Below are positions 17,798-26,817 of a stretch of DNA of 64,000 bases, piece by piece (the first letter of the stretch is position 1; every line of letters starts with the position of its first letter). Below the pieces are notes generated by a model. That model saw only the letters and a program-made list of their open reading frames with translations. It ran no database searches and was not told where the DNA came from. The position numbers were made by a program, and so were the translations under genes. Where the stretch lies: assembly GCA_016703005.1 (NCBI GenBank), contig JADJCX010000031.1, forward strand, positions 102,404 to 166,403. The letters run 5' to 3'. The DNA comes from Flavobacteriales bacterium (lineage in GTDB: Bacteria > Bacteroidota > Bacteroidia > Flavobacteriales_F > PHOS-HE28).

Positions 17798-19168
17798 ATG
17801 AGCGCGATCATCCTCCTTTCGATCTTGGGCGTTGTGCTGCTCTACATGGGTTTGGGCAACAACAAGCGGTTGCTGGCACCCGTCGGTATTCTGGGTCTTG
17901 CTGGCGCAGGTGCGCTGAGCTTCCTTGATCGACGTCCACTCCCCGCTTGGGGTCATGGTGCCATGGCATTCGACGACCTGAGCATGGCCTTCTGTGTGGC
18001 GATGGCCGGGATCACCCTGCTTTTGTTCGTGTTTGGAAGCGACTACTACTCGCGCACTCAGGAGAACGTGGCTGAGCACTATGCACTGCTGGTGTTCAGT
18101 CTCACGGGCGCGTTCCTGCTCACCAGCTACCAGAACCTATTGATGTTGTTCCTCGGCATCGAAGTCCTGAGCATTCCATTGTACATCCTTGCCGGTGGCA
18201 AGAAGCGCAGCTATCGCAGCAGCGAGGCCGGTTTCAAGTATTTCCTCTTGGGGTCGTTCGCCACGGCGTTCTTCCTCATGGGCATCGCGTTGGTCTACGG
18301 CATGGCCGGTTCGTTCGACCTGAAGGTCATTGGCGACTACGCTGCTGCGAACGCAGAACATCCGGCCGCTCTGTTCTTGGTGGGTATGTTCTTCATCGCT
18401 GTTGGCCTCGGGTTCAAAGTAGCGGCCGTTCCGTTCCACTTCTGGAGCCCCGATGTGTACGAAGGCGCCCCGACGATCATCACCGCGTTCATGAGCACGG
18501 TGGTGAAGATGGGCAGCTTCGCTGCCGTGTACCGGCTCATCGGGGTGCATATCACCGCTCTTCCGCCGGCCGTGGAGCGCACGCTCTGGGCCATTACTAT
18601 CCTCACCTTGCTCATCGGCAACTTGGTCGCTCTGCGCCAGAGCCATTTCAAGCGACTGATGGCGTATAGCAGCATTGCGCACACGGGATTCCTGCTGATG
18701 GCCGTGCTGAGCGGCGATGCCTTGGCTGGTCGCGCATTGTTCTACTACACGCTCACGTATGCGTTGGCCACGGTCGGCCTTTTCGTTGTGTTCACCGTAG
18801 CCAAGCGCGCGGCCAATGGCGATGAGCATATCCGCATCTTCCGGGGCATGTTCAAGAGCAAACCCTGGCTGGCGGCCGCTACGCTGATCATGTTGTTGTC
18901 GCTGGCCGGTATTCCGCCCACGGCCGGCTTCCTGGCCAAGTACCAAGTGTTCGTCCTTGCTGTGCAGAACGGTTATGTATGGTCAACGCTGTTCGCTGCG
19001 GTGATGGCAGTGCTCGGCATCTACTACTACCTGAAAGTGATCCGCGAGACCTTCACGACCAACGAGGAAGGTGCCGTCCTTCAGCTGAATGCCACCAACA
19101 CGGCGGTGATCGCAGTTTGTGGTGTTGGTGCGCTATTGCTCGGCCTATGGCCGATGGGGCTGATCTGA
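17798..19168 (+). CDS. nuoN: NADH-quinone oxidoreductase subunit N
   Basis: 456 residues, the proximal antiporter-like subunit and the last gene of the block. LFLGIEVLSIPLYILAGGKK has the TM5 Glu, FKVAAVPFHFWSPDVYEGAP the TM7 Lys motif, and LMAYSSIAHTGFLLMAV the following half-helix. It ends 11 bases from the convergent gene at 19180. Confidence 0.96.
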   Translation: MSAIILLSILGVVLLYMGLGNNKRLLAPVGILGLAGAGALSFLDRRPLPAWGHGAMAFDDLSMAFCVAMAGITLLLFVFGSDYYSRTQENVAEHYALLVFSLTGAFLLTSYQNLLMLFLGIEVLSIPLYILAGGKKRSYRSSEAGFKYFLLGSFATAFFLMGIALVYGMAGSFDLKVIGDYAAANAEHPAALFLVGMFFIAVGLGFKVAAVPFHFWSPDVYEGAPTIITAFMSTVVKMGSFAAVYRLIGVHITALPPAVERTLWAITILTLLIGNLVALRQSHFKRLMAYSSIAHTGFLLMAVLSGDALAGRALFYYTLTYALATVGLFVVFTVAKRAANGDEHIRIFRGMFKSKPWLAAATLIMLLSLAGIPPTAGFLAKYQVFVLAVQNGYVWSTLFAAVMAVLGIYYYLKVIRETFTTNEEGAVLQLNATNTAVIAVCGVGALLLGLWPMGLI

Positions 19169-19179
19169 TCGCGCCCGCG

Positions 19180-19710
19180 TTATTTCTTCTTTCCAGTTCC
19201 GGTTCTGGCGGCCATCAGCAATACGGAACCGTTGGCGCGGGCCATTCCCATGGTGTACTCATGGTCCATGGCGAAGCCACCGGCTGTTTTGTCCCAACGA
19301 ACAATGGCGCTGGGGAAATCGAGCACGTCCGTGTCAGCGCCTTCGTAGAATTCTTCGGCGAGCAAGGTCACGTCCATATCGATGGGCGCAACGATCAGCT
19401 CCTGTCCGGGCTTCGCCTTCACGCGCAGGTCTATCAGCATGCGCTTCACCACATAACCATCCTTGGTGAACTCAAGCATGTGTTCCTTCTGCAGACCCAA
19501 TAGCATGGCGAACTTGCCGTTGCCCGTGGTCTTCATGGAATCCATGCGCACGTTCCCGATCAAGGAATACACCTGCACCCCCTCCAGATTCTTCTCACCG
19601 TCCGTTATCCGGCCAGCCACTTCAAGTGCGGTCAAGTCATCATCCTGTCCCCAAGCAGTGGCTGCAGAGCAGCAGAGTAGAACCAATGAAGCAAGGGTCG
19701 AGAAGCGCAT
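19180..19710 (-). CDS. Secreted protein with carboxypeptidase-like regulatory fold
   Basis: 176 residues from ATG 19710. Signal peptide MRFSTLASLVLLCCSAATAW with cleavage near GQDDD. VAGRITDGEKNLEGVQVYSL, then KTTGNGKFAMLLGLQKEHML and FTKDGYVVKRMLIDLR, is the pattern of the carboxypeptidase-D regulatory-like (CnaB-type) beta-sandwich: GxVxD, a variable loop, TTxNGxF and KxGYV. The tail is basic (ARTGTGKKK). It is typical of Bacteroidota periplasmic or outer-membrane proteins. A perfect hairpin lies just upstream at 19763-19796, and nuoN converges on its 3' end. Confidence 0.75.
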   Translation of the reverse strand: MRFSTLASLVLLCCSAATAWGQDDDLTALEVAGRITDGEKNLEGVQVYSLIGNVRMDSMKTTGNGKFAMLLGLQKEHMLEFTKDGYVVKRMLIDLRVKAKPGQELIVAPIDMDVTLLAEEFYEGADTDVLDFPSAIVRWDKTAGGFAMDHEYTMGMARANGSVLLMAARTGTGKKK

Positions 19711-19762
19711 GAGACGTTGATTTGGATGGCTTTTACCCTCGAAGGCACGGTAAGGTTGCAAT

Positions 19763-19796
19763 GCAAGAGGGCGGACCATGCGGTCCGCCCTCTTGC
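19763..19796. terminator. Perfect 15-bp hairpin, probable terminator of the T9SS gene
   Basis: GCAAGAGGGCGGACC, loop ATGC, GGTCCGCCCTCTTGC: 15 uninterrupted base pairs. It sits 18 bases past the stop (19814) of the minus-strand T9SS gene and before the start of the next minus-strand gene (19710). No long T run follows on either strand, so termination is likely but not certain. Confidence 0.65.
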
Positions 19797-19813
19797 ACTA
19801 CGGAAGTCAGAGA

Positions 19814-21685
19814 TCACTTCACCATGAGGCGATGCTCGTAGCGCTGCTCACCATTGCTGATGCGCAGTGTATAGCTGCCTTGGGCCAATTCGCCCGCGAG
19901 CTCGAGTTGGTGGCTTTGACCAGCCGCCAACTGCACGGTGGCACTGTGCACCAAGCGTCCGCCGAGATCCAGCACTTCCATGGTCATCAGGCCTGAGGCA
20001 CCGCCGTTCCGAACGGTGAAGTCCCCGTTGCTCGGGTTCGGGTATACGCTCCAAGCACTTCCGGCCGCGCCATTGAGGCCTTGACAGATGTCAACGTTCA
20101 CCGAAACGAAGTTGGTGCTCAGGTCGAAGCAGGTCCCGTTGCTGCCCACGCCGCTAACAGGTGCGCCGGGGATCACATTCGTGAGCACGCCGTTGTAGCT
20201 CACACCCCACACATGGTAGGTGCCAAGCGCTGCGGTTTCGAAGTCGAAGCTGGCGCCGGCCAGCAGCGAAATGATGTTGTCACTGGCGTCCGTCAGGATG
20301 TAGTCGTAGCTCTCCGTGCTGGTGCTGGTATTAATGAAAGAGATCAAGTCCGCCACAGCATCTTGGCATACGTTCTCGCTTGTCGTGAAGGTGCTCGTGA
20401 GGACCAAGCCTCCATCGCACGTGCCAACCCCCGCGCAAGCCGTTGCGCTCACGGTAACGGTGTAAGGGCCAAAGGCCCCGACATCGCCCAATACAGGCAA
20501 GTAGTAGGTACCAGCGGGCACGTCATCATAGAACACGCTGTAGTTCCCATCCCCACACGACGTGTTGTCATATGTACCGGGGCCCACAATGTTGTCGTTA
20601 CCGGGACAGCTCGTGGCGAGGATGATCCACACATTACCGAACGCCGGGTTGGTACCGCAATGCTCGACGGTGATATCAGCGCAAGCGCTCACCGTGAACG
20701 CGTGCCATACGCTAGGAAGAACCGGCGGAGGGATCTCCCAGGTGCTGCCGGGCACATAATCGTTCGTTGTCGTTGCGTTCGTATTGTCGCCATTGAATAC
20801 AATGCTGCCACCGATGTTCAGGTTCTGGGGAACGATGCTGGCACAGAGGTCGTTCACCGGTGCGACCGCTACACAGGGGGCTGTGGTGACGGTAACATCA
20901 TAGGGGCCAACGGAAAGTGGTTCCGAGAGCACCGGCAGGTAGTAGGTGCCGGCCGGTACGTCGTCGAAGTACACGGTCCAGTTGCCATCGACGCAATCAG
21001 TGGTGTTGTAAACGGCGGACAGTATGGTCGTTGCAACGGGGCACTGCTCAGCGAGCACGATGTACACATTGTTGAACGCCGGGCTGGTGCCGCAATAGCT
21101 CACTTCGATATCGGCACAGGCCGTGATGGTGAAAGCGTGCCAGACGGCAGCGGTGGCGAGGACCCCGTCATTGGCCAGCGTGGCCCCGGTGTTATCGCCA
21201 TTGAAGGCGATGGTGCCAGGTACGGCTAGCGCTTGTGGCGTTACACTGCTGCAATTGTCATTTGCTGGCACGCTGCCGCATGCTGTCGAGGAGAATTCCA
21301 CCGTGTACGGACCCCAAGCCAATCCAGGAGCGCTCAACACGGGGTAGTAGTAAGTGCCAGCCGGCAAATTGTTCCACGTGATGGAAAGAGTGCCGTCGCC
21401 GCAGGTGCCAGTGCTACTGGAGTCGATCACTGCTACGAACGGGCATGCGTCGGTGATACTGATGAAGAAGTTGGTGAAGTCCACCGACCCGCAGAAATCA
21501 GCGGTAACGTTCGCGCACTGGCCGATCGTGAAGGCTTCCCACACGGTAGCCGTTCCGATACCCTCCGTGTCCGTCGCGCCGATGTTGTTGCCGTTCACCG
21601 TAACACTTCCCGGTACGTTCAGGTTCTGCACCACCGCGCCGGAGCACAGATCGTTGACGGGGCGGCAGGAGTGTTGTAAACACAA
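19814..21685 (-). CDS. T9SS cargo protein, C-terminal part (frameshifted from 22689)
   Basis: This frame carries three further repeats of about 145 residues beginning VNDLCSGAVVQNLNVPGS, ANDNCSSVTPQALAVPGT and VNDLCASIVPQNLNIGGS, each with a VWHAFTI/CADI motif and a DVPAGTYYLPVL strand. They resemble the PPC-like/jelly-roll repeats of Bacteroidota surface proteins. The end, WSVYPNPSNGDFTVRN to YTLRISNGEQRYEHRLMVK, is a type A T9SS sorting domain, so the protein should be exported across the outer membrane. The join with the upstream piece is a one-base deletion in a C run near 21664: adding one C turns PAAPSTIC into PAAPVNDLC. The intact protein would be about 958 residues. Confidence 0.85.
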   Translation of the reverse strand: MCLQHSCRPVNDLCSGAVVQNLNVPGSVTVNGNNIGATDTEGIGTATVWEAFTIGQCANVTADFCGSVDFTNFFISITDACPFVAVIDSSSTGTCGDGTLSITWNNLPAGTYYYPVLSAPGLAWGPYTVEFSSTACGSVPANDNCSSVTPQALAVPGTIAFNGDNTGATLANDGVLATAAVWHAFTITACADIEVSYCGTSPAFNNVYIVLAEQCPVATTILSAVYNTTDCVDGNWTVYFDDVPAGTYYLPVLSEPLSVGPYDVTVTTAPCVAVAPVNDLCASIVPQNLNIGGSIVFNGDNTNATTTNDYVPGSTWEIPPPVLPSVWHAFTVSACADITVEHCGTNPAFGNVWIILATSCPGNDNIVGPGTYDNTSCGDGNYSVFYDDVPAGTYYLPVLGDVGAFGPYTVTVSATACAGVGTCDGGLVLTSTFTTSENVCQDAVADLISFINTSTSTESYDYILTDASDNIISLLAGASFDFETAALGTYHVWGVSYNGVLTNVIPGAPVSGVGSNGTCFDLSTNFVSVNVDICQGLNGAAGSAWSVYPNPSNGDFTVRNGGASGLMTMEVLDLGGRLVHSATVQLAAGQSHQLELAGELAQGSYTLRISNGEQRYEHRLMVK

Positions 21686-22689
21686 ATGGTGAATGTGGGA
21701 TCGGCCGGAGTGCCTGCATCATAGTGGTAAACGCGCACACGATAGGTGGCGCCCACGGTAAGGCCGGTTGCGTCGATCACTTCAATGCCGCCGTACAACG
21801 TGGCATCGGCACACGCCATGTTGACGCCGTTGCATGCACCGCTGCGCAGGTCGACAACAGCATCGAACGTAGCGCTACCCTCCACTTCAATGGTGGCAGT
21901 TGTGGCAGTCGCCACGAAACGGTACCAAACATCATCGTCAGCATTCCCGGTGAATGTTGCGCAAACGAGTGCCGCGATCGTTTCGGTCGCTCCGGCCGTG
22001 GTTCCATTCGTTGTTACACAAGAAGAGTTCACGGTAAGCAGCGTGGCCGCAGCGCAATTGTCGTTCGCAGGTGGTGCGGCAACGTTGAAGACGCAGATAT
22101 CGAACGTTGTCGTTGGGGGTGCTCCGGTCAAATAGTCGTAGACCCGCACATAGTAGGTGTTGCCGATGGTAAGGGCCGTTGCATTGATGGTCTCCGTTCC
22201 ACCATCAACGGTCGCATCTGCGCACGAGATGTTGACACCGTTGCAGGCTCCGCTGCGGAGGTCAACTACCGCATCGAAGTTCGCGCTGCCGACAACTTGG
22301 ATCGTCGCAGTGGTTGCGGTTGCGACGAATTTGTACCACACATCGTCATCCGCATCGCCCAAGAAGGTGGCGCATGTGATCGCCGCCAGCGACTGCGTTG
22401 CCCCGGCTACATCGCCGATCGTAGGAGTACAGCCAGCTCCGACCGTCAGGGTTATCGCACCTGCGCAGTTGTCGTTGGCCGGTGGTCCACCGAAGAAAAA
22501 GAGGCCGCTTCCATTGTTGTTCCGTGCCCAGTTACGGTCGGTGGCAATGGTTTTGTCAACGGACTGCACGTTCGATGCGACCGTATGGAATGCTGGAAGT
22601 GCGTTGGGGCTCAGGGCCGTTTGGCCAATAGCGCAAAAACCAAGGGCAACGACCGCCGGAATGGTCAGAAAGCGTAGTGGGTTGTTCAT
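21619..22689 (-). CDS. T9SS cargo protein, N-terminal part (frameshifted into 19814-21685)
   Basis: ATG 22689 opens a signal peptide (MNNPLRFLTIPAVVALGFCA), followed by two repeats beginning PPANDNCAGAITLTVGAG and PPANDNCAAATLLTVNSS. Each has DDDVWYKF/YRFVATATTATI and FDAVVDLRSGACNGVN, which is the bacterial pre-peptidase-like (PPC) repeat often found in Bacteroidota secreted proteins. The frame loses register near 21664 and ends with noise (STICAPARWCRT). Part of a single gene of about 2.9 kb whose sorting domain lies in the downstream piece. Divergent from the SDR gene at 22813. Confidence 0.85.
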   Translation of the reverse strand: MNNPLRFLTIPAVVALGFCAIGQTALSPNALPAFHTVASNVQSVDKTIATDRNWARNNNGSGLFFFGGPPANDNCAGAITLTVGAGCTPTIGDVAGATQSLAAITCATFLGDADDDVWYKFVATATTATIQVVGSANFDAVVDLRSGACNGVNISCADATVDGGTETINATALTIGNTYYVRVYDYLTGAPPTTTFDICVFNVAAPPANDNCAAATLLTVNSSCVTTNGTTAGATETIAALVCATFTGNADDDVWYRFVATATTATIEVEGSATFDAVVDLRSGACNGVNMACADATLYGGIEVIDATGLTVGATYRVRVYHYDAGTPADPTFTICVYNTPAAPSTICAPARWCRT

Positions 22690-22799
22690 CTAGGGAGCCG
22701 GTTTGTTTTGTTGGGGAGCAAATCTGCTGTGCATCGGCGACGATCGGACCGTGGCACCGAGGAGAGTTTTTCACGATCCACAACCCCTTGCTCCGCGCA

Positions 22800-22807
22800 T
22801 ACCTTGG
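22800..22807 (+). promoter_or_regulatory. -7 box TACCTTGG before the SDR gene
   Basis: TACCTTGG ends five bases before ATG 22813; a member of the TAnnTTnG series. Confidence 0.35.
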
Positions 22808-22812
22808 CCGCC

Positions 22813-23601
22813 ATGGACCTTCGCCTCAACGGACAGCATGCGCTGGTGTGCGGTAGCACACAGGGGATCGGGCTTGCAGCAGCGCAGGAATTGGCCAGGC
22901 TCGGGGCACGGGTAACGCTTCTCGCTCGCGACCCGAATAAGCTTGGGGCCGCCCTCTCCACCCTCGACAAGTCAGCCGCTCAGGAGCACTTGGTGCTGAT
23001 CGCTGACATGAGCGACACCTCTGCATTGCAGCAAGCGATCGAAAAGCACGTAAAGGTGAATGGCGCCATCACCATCCTGATCAACAACACCGGAGGACCG
23101 CCACCGGGCTTGGCACACGATGCGCCGATCTCCGCGTTCGAAGCAGCCTTCCGGTTGCACCTGCTTGCCTTCCAAACACTCATGCTCGCCATCGTTCCGG
23201 GGATGAAAGCGACGGGCGGTGGGCGGATCATCAATGTGATCAGCACCAGTGTAAAGCAGCCGTTGAACGGGCTTGGCGTCAGCAACACCATTCGGGGTGC
23301 CGTGGCAAACTGGAGCAAAACGCTGGCCAACGAACTTGGTCAGTTCAACATCACGGTTAACAATGTGCTGCCCGGCGCCACGGAAACAGAACGTCTTGCC
23401 CAAGTGCTGAGCGGCAAGGCCGCAAAGACGGGCCATACGATCGAGGAAGTCGCTCAGGAGATGAAGAACGAAGTGCCACTGCGACGGTTCGCGAAGCCTG
23501 AGGAGGTCGCGAACGCGATCGCCTTCCTTGCTTCACCCGCGGCTGCCTACATCAATGGCATCAACCTGCCAGTGGACGGGGGAAGGACCGGATCACTCTG
23601 A
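22813..23601 (+). CDS. SDR family oxidoreductase lacking the YxxxK pair
   Basis: 262 residues from ATG 22813. The Rossmann cofactor motif is GSTQGIG (residues 14-20), with ILINNTGGPPPG replacing the usual NNAG strand and a C-terminal GGRTGSL after PVDGG. Ser is present in INVISTSV, but where SDR enzymes carry Tyr-x3-Lys this protein reads GVSNTIRGAVANWSK, so neither catalytic Tyr nor Lys is in place. A branch of SDRs with an SNxxR segment exists in Bacteroidota and Firmicutes; whether they are active reductases is not known to me. Annotators often label such proteins 3-oxoacyl-ACP reductase; that reaction is not supported here. Confidence 0.8.
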   Translation: MDLRLNGQHALVCGSTQGIGLAAAQELARLGARVTLLARDPNKLGAALSTLDKSAAQEHLVLIADMSDTSALQQAIEKHVKVNGAITILINNTGGPPPGLAHDAPISAFEAAFRLHLLAFQTLMLAIVPGMKATGGGRIINVISTSVKQPLNGLGVSNTIRGAVANWSKTLANELGQFNITVNNVLPGATETERLAQVLSGKAAKTGHTIEEVAQEMKNEVPLRRFAKPEEVANAIAFLASPAAAYINGINLPVDGGRTGSL

Positions 23602-24294
23602 CCGGTCCGTAAGTCTGAATCCTTTCCCGTGGACATTCACGATCTCCACACCGGGGTCGCTGAGAAAGTACTTGCGGAGCTTGGCGATGTACACATCCAT
23701 GCTTCTTCCGTTGAAATAACTGTCGTCGCCCCAGATCTCTCGCAACGCATCGCTGCGCTGGAGCACACCATTGCGATGCACGCATAACATGCGCAATAGT
23801 TCGGTCTCCTTGGTGGTGAGCTTCCGCTGCTCTTCGTCGAATGTGAGCGTTTGTTTCCGCACATCGAACGTGTACTTACCGATCTCGTAATGCGATGGTG
23901 GGGCTTCCTTTTCGGCCACGCCATGTACACGGCGCAGCACAGCGTGTATACGCAACTGCAACTCCTCCATGAGAAAGGGCTTGTTGATGTAATCGTCAGC
24001 CCCGCTGAGGAAGCCGTTGATCGCATCCTGCCGCATGCTTTTCGCCGTCAGGAAGATGATGGGCACTTGCGTGTTCTCGTTGCGGATCTCCCGGGCGAGG
24101 GTCAATCCATCCTTCACGGGCATCATCACGTCCAGTAGCAACAGGTCATGCCCTCCGCGTTTGTAAGCATCGAAGCCTTGTTGGCCGTCTTTCTGCAACT
24201 CGACCGAATACCCTTTCGCGGCCAGGTATTCCGTGAGAAGGAACCCCAGGTTGGGATCGTCCTCAACGACGAGCAGGCGCAGTGGTGTTTGCAT
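23593..24294 (-). CDS. OmpR-family response regulator
   Basis: 233 residues from ATG 24294. Receiver domain: acidic pair in VVEDDP (residues 10-13), phospho-acceptor Asp55 in LLLLDVMMP, and Lys in YINKPF. Winged-helix DNA-binding domain from about 135: LTTKETELLRMLCVHRNGVL, then REIWGDDSYFNGRSMDVYIA and IVNVHGKGFRL. The start overlaps the end of the kinase gene by 32 bases, so the two form an operon. Resembles RprY-type regulators of Bacteroidota. Its 3' end overlaps the SDR gene on the other strand by nine bases. Confidence 0.9.
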   Translation of the reverse strand: MQTPLRLLVVEDDPNLGFLLTEYLAAKGYSVELQKDGQQGFDAYKRGGHDLLLLDVMMPVKDGLTLAREIRNENTQVPIIFLTAKSMRQDAINGFLSGADDYINKPFLMEELQLRIHAVLRRVHGVAEKEAPPSHYEIGKYTFDVRKQTLTFDEEQRKLTTKETELLRMLCVHRNGVLQRSDALREIWGDDSYFNGRSMDVYIAKLRKYFLSDPGVEIVNVHGKGFRLTDRSE

Positions 24295-24841
24295 GTTCAA
24301 AAGGTAAAGTGATGCGGAACGTACTTCCCGAGCCCGGTTCGCTTTCAACGGCGATCCTTCCTCCGTGGCCCTCAACCACGCTCTTCACATAGCTGAGCCC
24401 GAGCCCGAATCCCTTCACGTTGTGCAGGTTGCCGGTGGGCACCCGGTACAATCGCTCGAAGACGCGCTTCAGTTCGGTTTTCGCGATGCCGATGCCATTG
24501 TCCTGCACGGCGATGCTTATGCCCGAGGTGTTGCTTGTGGTGCTGATGACGATCCGTGGCTCTTTTTCGCAATACTTCACTGCGTTGTCCACCAAATTGT
24601 ACAACACGTTGGCCAAGTGGATCCGATCGCCCATGACATGCGCTAGCTCGGCTTTCATGTCCGTAGTGATGCGGCCGTTGCGGCGTTCGGCGAGTATGTT
24701 GGTATTGCGCGCGACTTCCGTGATCACACCGTGCAGGTCCAAGTCCACCGGCCTCAAGCGCATGCGCCCACTGTCGAGCACGGCGCTCTGCAGCACGCTT
24801 TCCACCAGTACCCCCAGCCGTTTGTTCTCGTCACGGATCAT
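24263..24841 (-). CDS. Sensor histidine kinase, C-terminal part (frameshifted)
   Basis: Contains the second HisKA helix (MIRDENKRLGVLVESVLQSA) and a complete HATPase_c domain: N-box NVLYNLVDNAVKYC, G1 box VQDNGIGI, F-box RVFERLYR, G2 box GFGLGLSYVKSVVEGHGG, ending GSTFRITLPF. The gap to the upstream piece reads ATIALACEALADPSLPKNEE in the right frame once one C is added near 24926. The ATP-binding part looks functional; the phospho-acceptor site lies in the other piece and is altered. Confidence 0.88.
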   Translation of the reverse strand: MIRDENKRLGVLVESVLQSAVLDSGRMRLRPVDLDLHGVITEVARNTNILAERRNGRITTDMKAELAHVMGDRIHLANVLYNLVDNAVKYCEKEPRIVISTTSNTSGISIAVQDNGIGIAKTELKRVFERLYRVPTGNLHNVKGFGLGLSYVKSVVEGHGGRIAVESEPGSGSTFRITLPFEHANTTAPARR

Positions 24842-24912
24842 GTTCGTGAACGACTTCGTGCGCTCCTCGTTCTTGGGCAGCGACGGATCCGCGAGTGCCT
24901 CGCACGCGAGTG

Positions 24913-25725
24913 CTATCGTGGCGATGGGGTCTTCAGCTCGCGGGTAAGGTTGTTCACCAGGTCATTCTTGATCTCGCTCATGCGGCGTTGGCGCACAATG
25001 GTGATGATCGTGAAAACGAACATACCTGCGATGATGAGGACCAACAAGGCGCTCAGTGCCAATTGCCAGCCCATGCTGCGCAGGATGTGCGAACGTTGCC
25101 CGGGCACCGTGACCAACAACCAGTATGGAACGCTGACAGCCTCACTGCGAAAGAGACGCGTCCGGTGGGCCGACGACAATAGTTCATCGGCCTGTTCGTC
25201 CGGGTCCGTGTGGTGCTCGATGATCACCGCCCCGGAGTCGGCCATAACGGCGAATGCCGCAGGCTCGGTGATGCCCCGTGCGCGCAATTCCTCCCGCACC
25301 AGCGAATCAAGCAGGTTCTCGTCAAGTCGCTCGCCGATGGGGCGTTGAGAGTTGCCGAAGAGGATGCCGCGCACCATATCATCCACCAATGATTCGCGCA
25401 GCAACGCATCCCCCGACCCATCGGCAGTGTTGTCGGTGATCGCGATACCGCCGTATGGAGGACCGCCTACGGAGGCGCGCATGCTATCGATCATGGCCAG
25501 CATGCGAGCGCCGTCCGTGTGTTGCTTGATCCCGGCCAAGGCATCCGCCCGTTCGATGCGCTCGCTCACGGCATTCACCGCATCATCGATGCTTTGGCCG
25601 AACTGCGCATCGCGCAGTGAGATCACGCCGCTGATCCATTGCGCCTGGATGATCGTGAGGCCGGCAAGCGCCAAGGTGATCCCTACGAGCAGGGCGGCGA
25701 TCCAGCGTTTGTCCACGAGTGCCAC
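24913..25725 (-). CDS. Sensor histidine kinase, N-terminal part (frameshifted, H-box His replaced)
   Basis: Starts at GTG 25725 (MALVDKRW). One membrane helix (about residues 8-28), an extracytoplasmic sensor of about 190 residues, and a second helix (ALSALLVLIIAGMFVFTIIT) precede the HisKA domain. The H-box, which should read THELKTP, reads TRELKTP here: the codon at 24940-24942 is CGC (Arg) instead of CAC (His). Twelve bases on, a run of four C lacks one base and the frame ends at PSPR. Both defects fall within 20 bases, so local sequence error is as likely as loss of function. Forms an operon with the OmpR-type regulator. Confidence 0.85.
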   Translation of the reverse strand: MALVDKRWIAALLVGITLALAGLTIIQAQWISGVISLRDAQFGQSIDDAVNAVSERIERADALAGIKQHTDGARMLAMIDSMRASVGGPPYGGIAITDNTADGSGDALLRESLVDDMVRGILFGNSQRPIGERLDENLLDSLVREELRARGITEPAAFAVMADSGAVIIEHHTDPDEQADELLSSAHRTRLFRSEAVSVPYWLLVTVPGQRSHILRSMGWQLALSALLVLIIAGMFVFTIITIVRQRRMSEIKNDLVNNLTRELKTPSPR

Positions 25726-25843
25726 CGCTCATGCACGCTGCGGTGGGCGGCCAAAGTATCCCCATGGCAAGGGAGCATAAACCACTTAACGTTCTTTAAC
25801 CGGCGTTGGCGGGGCTTTAACAGCCACCCCGAAAGGGCCCGGA

Positions 25844-25851
25844 TACGTTCG
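25844..25851 (+). promoter_or_regulatory. -7 box TACGTTCG before a T9SS gene
   Basis: TACGTTCG lies 24 bases before ATG 25876; a member of the TAnnTTnG series. Confidence 0.45.
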
Positions 25852-25875
25852 CAGCGTCCTAACGCACTCCCCACC

Positions 25876-26614
25876 ATGTTCATCACACGACACCTGTTTT
25901 TATGGAGCGATAGCGGCCACGCTCACGGCTACTGCGCAGGAAATGATCGAATGCCATGAGATACGTTCGGTGAGCGTGCGCGAAATTGACGGAGCGCAGG
26001 TGACCACTATCGTGATCAACATGGATACCGTGGCGGTGATCGAAGCGCTTGACGAAGCCGAAGAAATGGCCATGCTTTTGGCGGATCGAATGACCGAAGA
26101 GTATCCGGCCTATGCCGACGTGCCCGAGCCGCCCGCTCATCCAGCGGTTGCTTGCATGCCCGCACTTTGCCAAGTTGTGGTGCATGTCGACAGAGTTGAC
26201 GCCCCGGACCAAGGCGCGCCGAAAGCCGAGGTTTTCCGGTATCGCTATAAGCAGAAGCCGACCACCGTGCCCGTGCATTCGACGGTTGACGATACGGTTG
26301 ATGAAACAGGCGCGGATGATGGTGTCGAAAAGGCCGCTGACCAAGAAGCCGGAGAACCATCTGCGGATGATCTCCGCGTCCTCCCCAACCCAAGTGCGGG
26401 GGTGTTCACGCTCGCCTTCCCGTTGCCGGATGAAGGCGGCAATGGCGAGTTGTACGTCACGGATGCCGCTGGCCGGGTGGTTCATCGCGAAGCAGTAATG
26501 GGCCAAGGTGGCCAAGCACGCGTCATCGATCTCACCGGTGAAGGCAAAGGCACGTATGTCGCCACGGTGGTAATGGGCGACCGAACGATATCAAAGAGGC
26601 TTGTCATCGAGTAG
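25876..26614 (+). CDS. Small secreted protein with T9SS sorting domain, frameshifted in the signal peptide
   Basis: From ATG 25876 the frame reads MFITRHLF and then breaks at a run of five T (25897-25901). Removing one T gives MFITRHLFYGAIAATLTATA followed by QEMIECHEIRSVSVREIDG, a proper signal peptide joined to the long frame that is open from 25943. The mature middle is acidic and low in complexity (DETGADDGVEKAADQEAGE). The C-terminus DDLRVLPNPSAGVFTL to TYVATVVMGDRTISKRLVIE is a T9SS type A domain. A hairpin at 26679 may terminate it. No enzymatic domain. Confidence 0.75.
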
Positions 26615-26678
26615 GCCGTCATTGCCTCGACCAACTCGAGGCGATCGGAAACAGAGGCAAGTGCAACAAGGCGTCGGA

Positions 26679-26708
26679 GGGCTCGCGAAAGCGGGCCCTT
26701 CGGCGTTT
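26679..26708 (+). terminator. Hairpin downstream of the small T9SS gene
   Basis: GGGCTCGC (26679-26686), loop GAAA, GCGGGCCC (26691-26698), one G-U pair, followed by TTCGGCGTTTT. A GAAA-capped stem with a modest T tail, 65 bases after the stop at 26614. Confidence 0.45.
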
Positions 26709-26800
26709 TGCGCCTTGTCATGGTGAACCCGTCGAACCATGACCTGGGCACCGCGATGATGGTTGGACGGGCTCTCGTGACAACACACATTACCGAGGAA

Positions 26801-26808
26801 TACCTTCG
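26801..26808 (+). promoter_or_regulatory. -7 box TACCTTCG before the ALDH gene
   Basis: TACCTTCG ends nine bases before ATG 26818; a member of the TAnnTTnG series. Confidence 0.45.
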
Positions 26809-26817
26809 CATCCGTCC

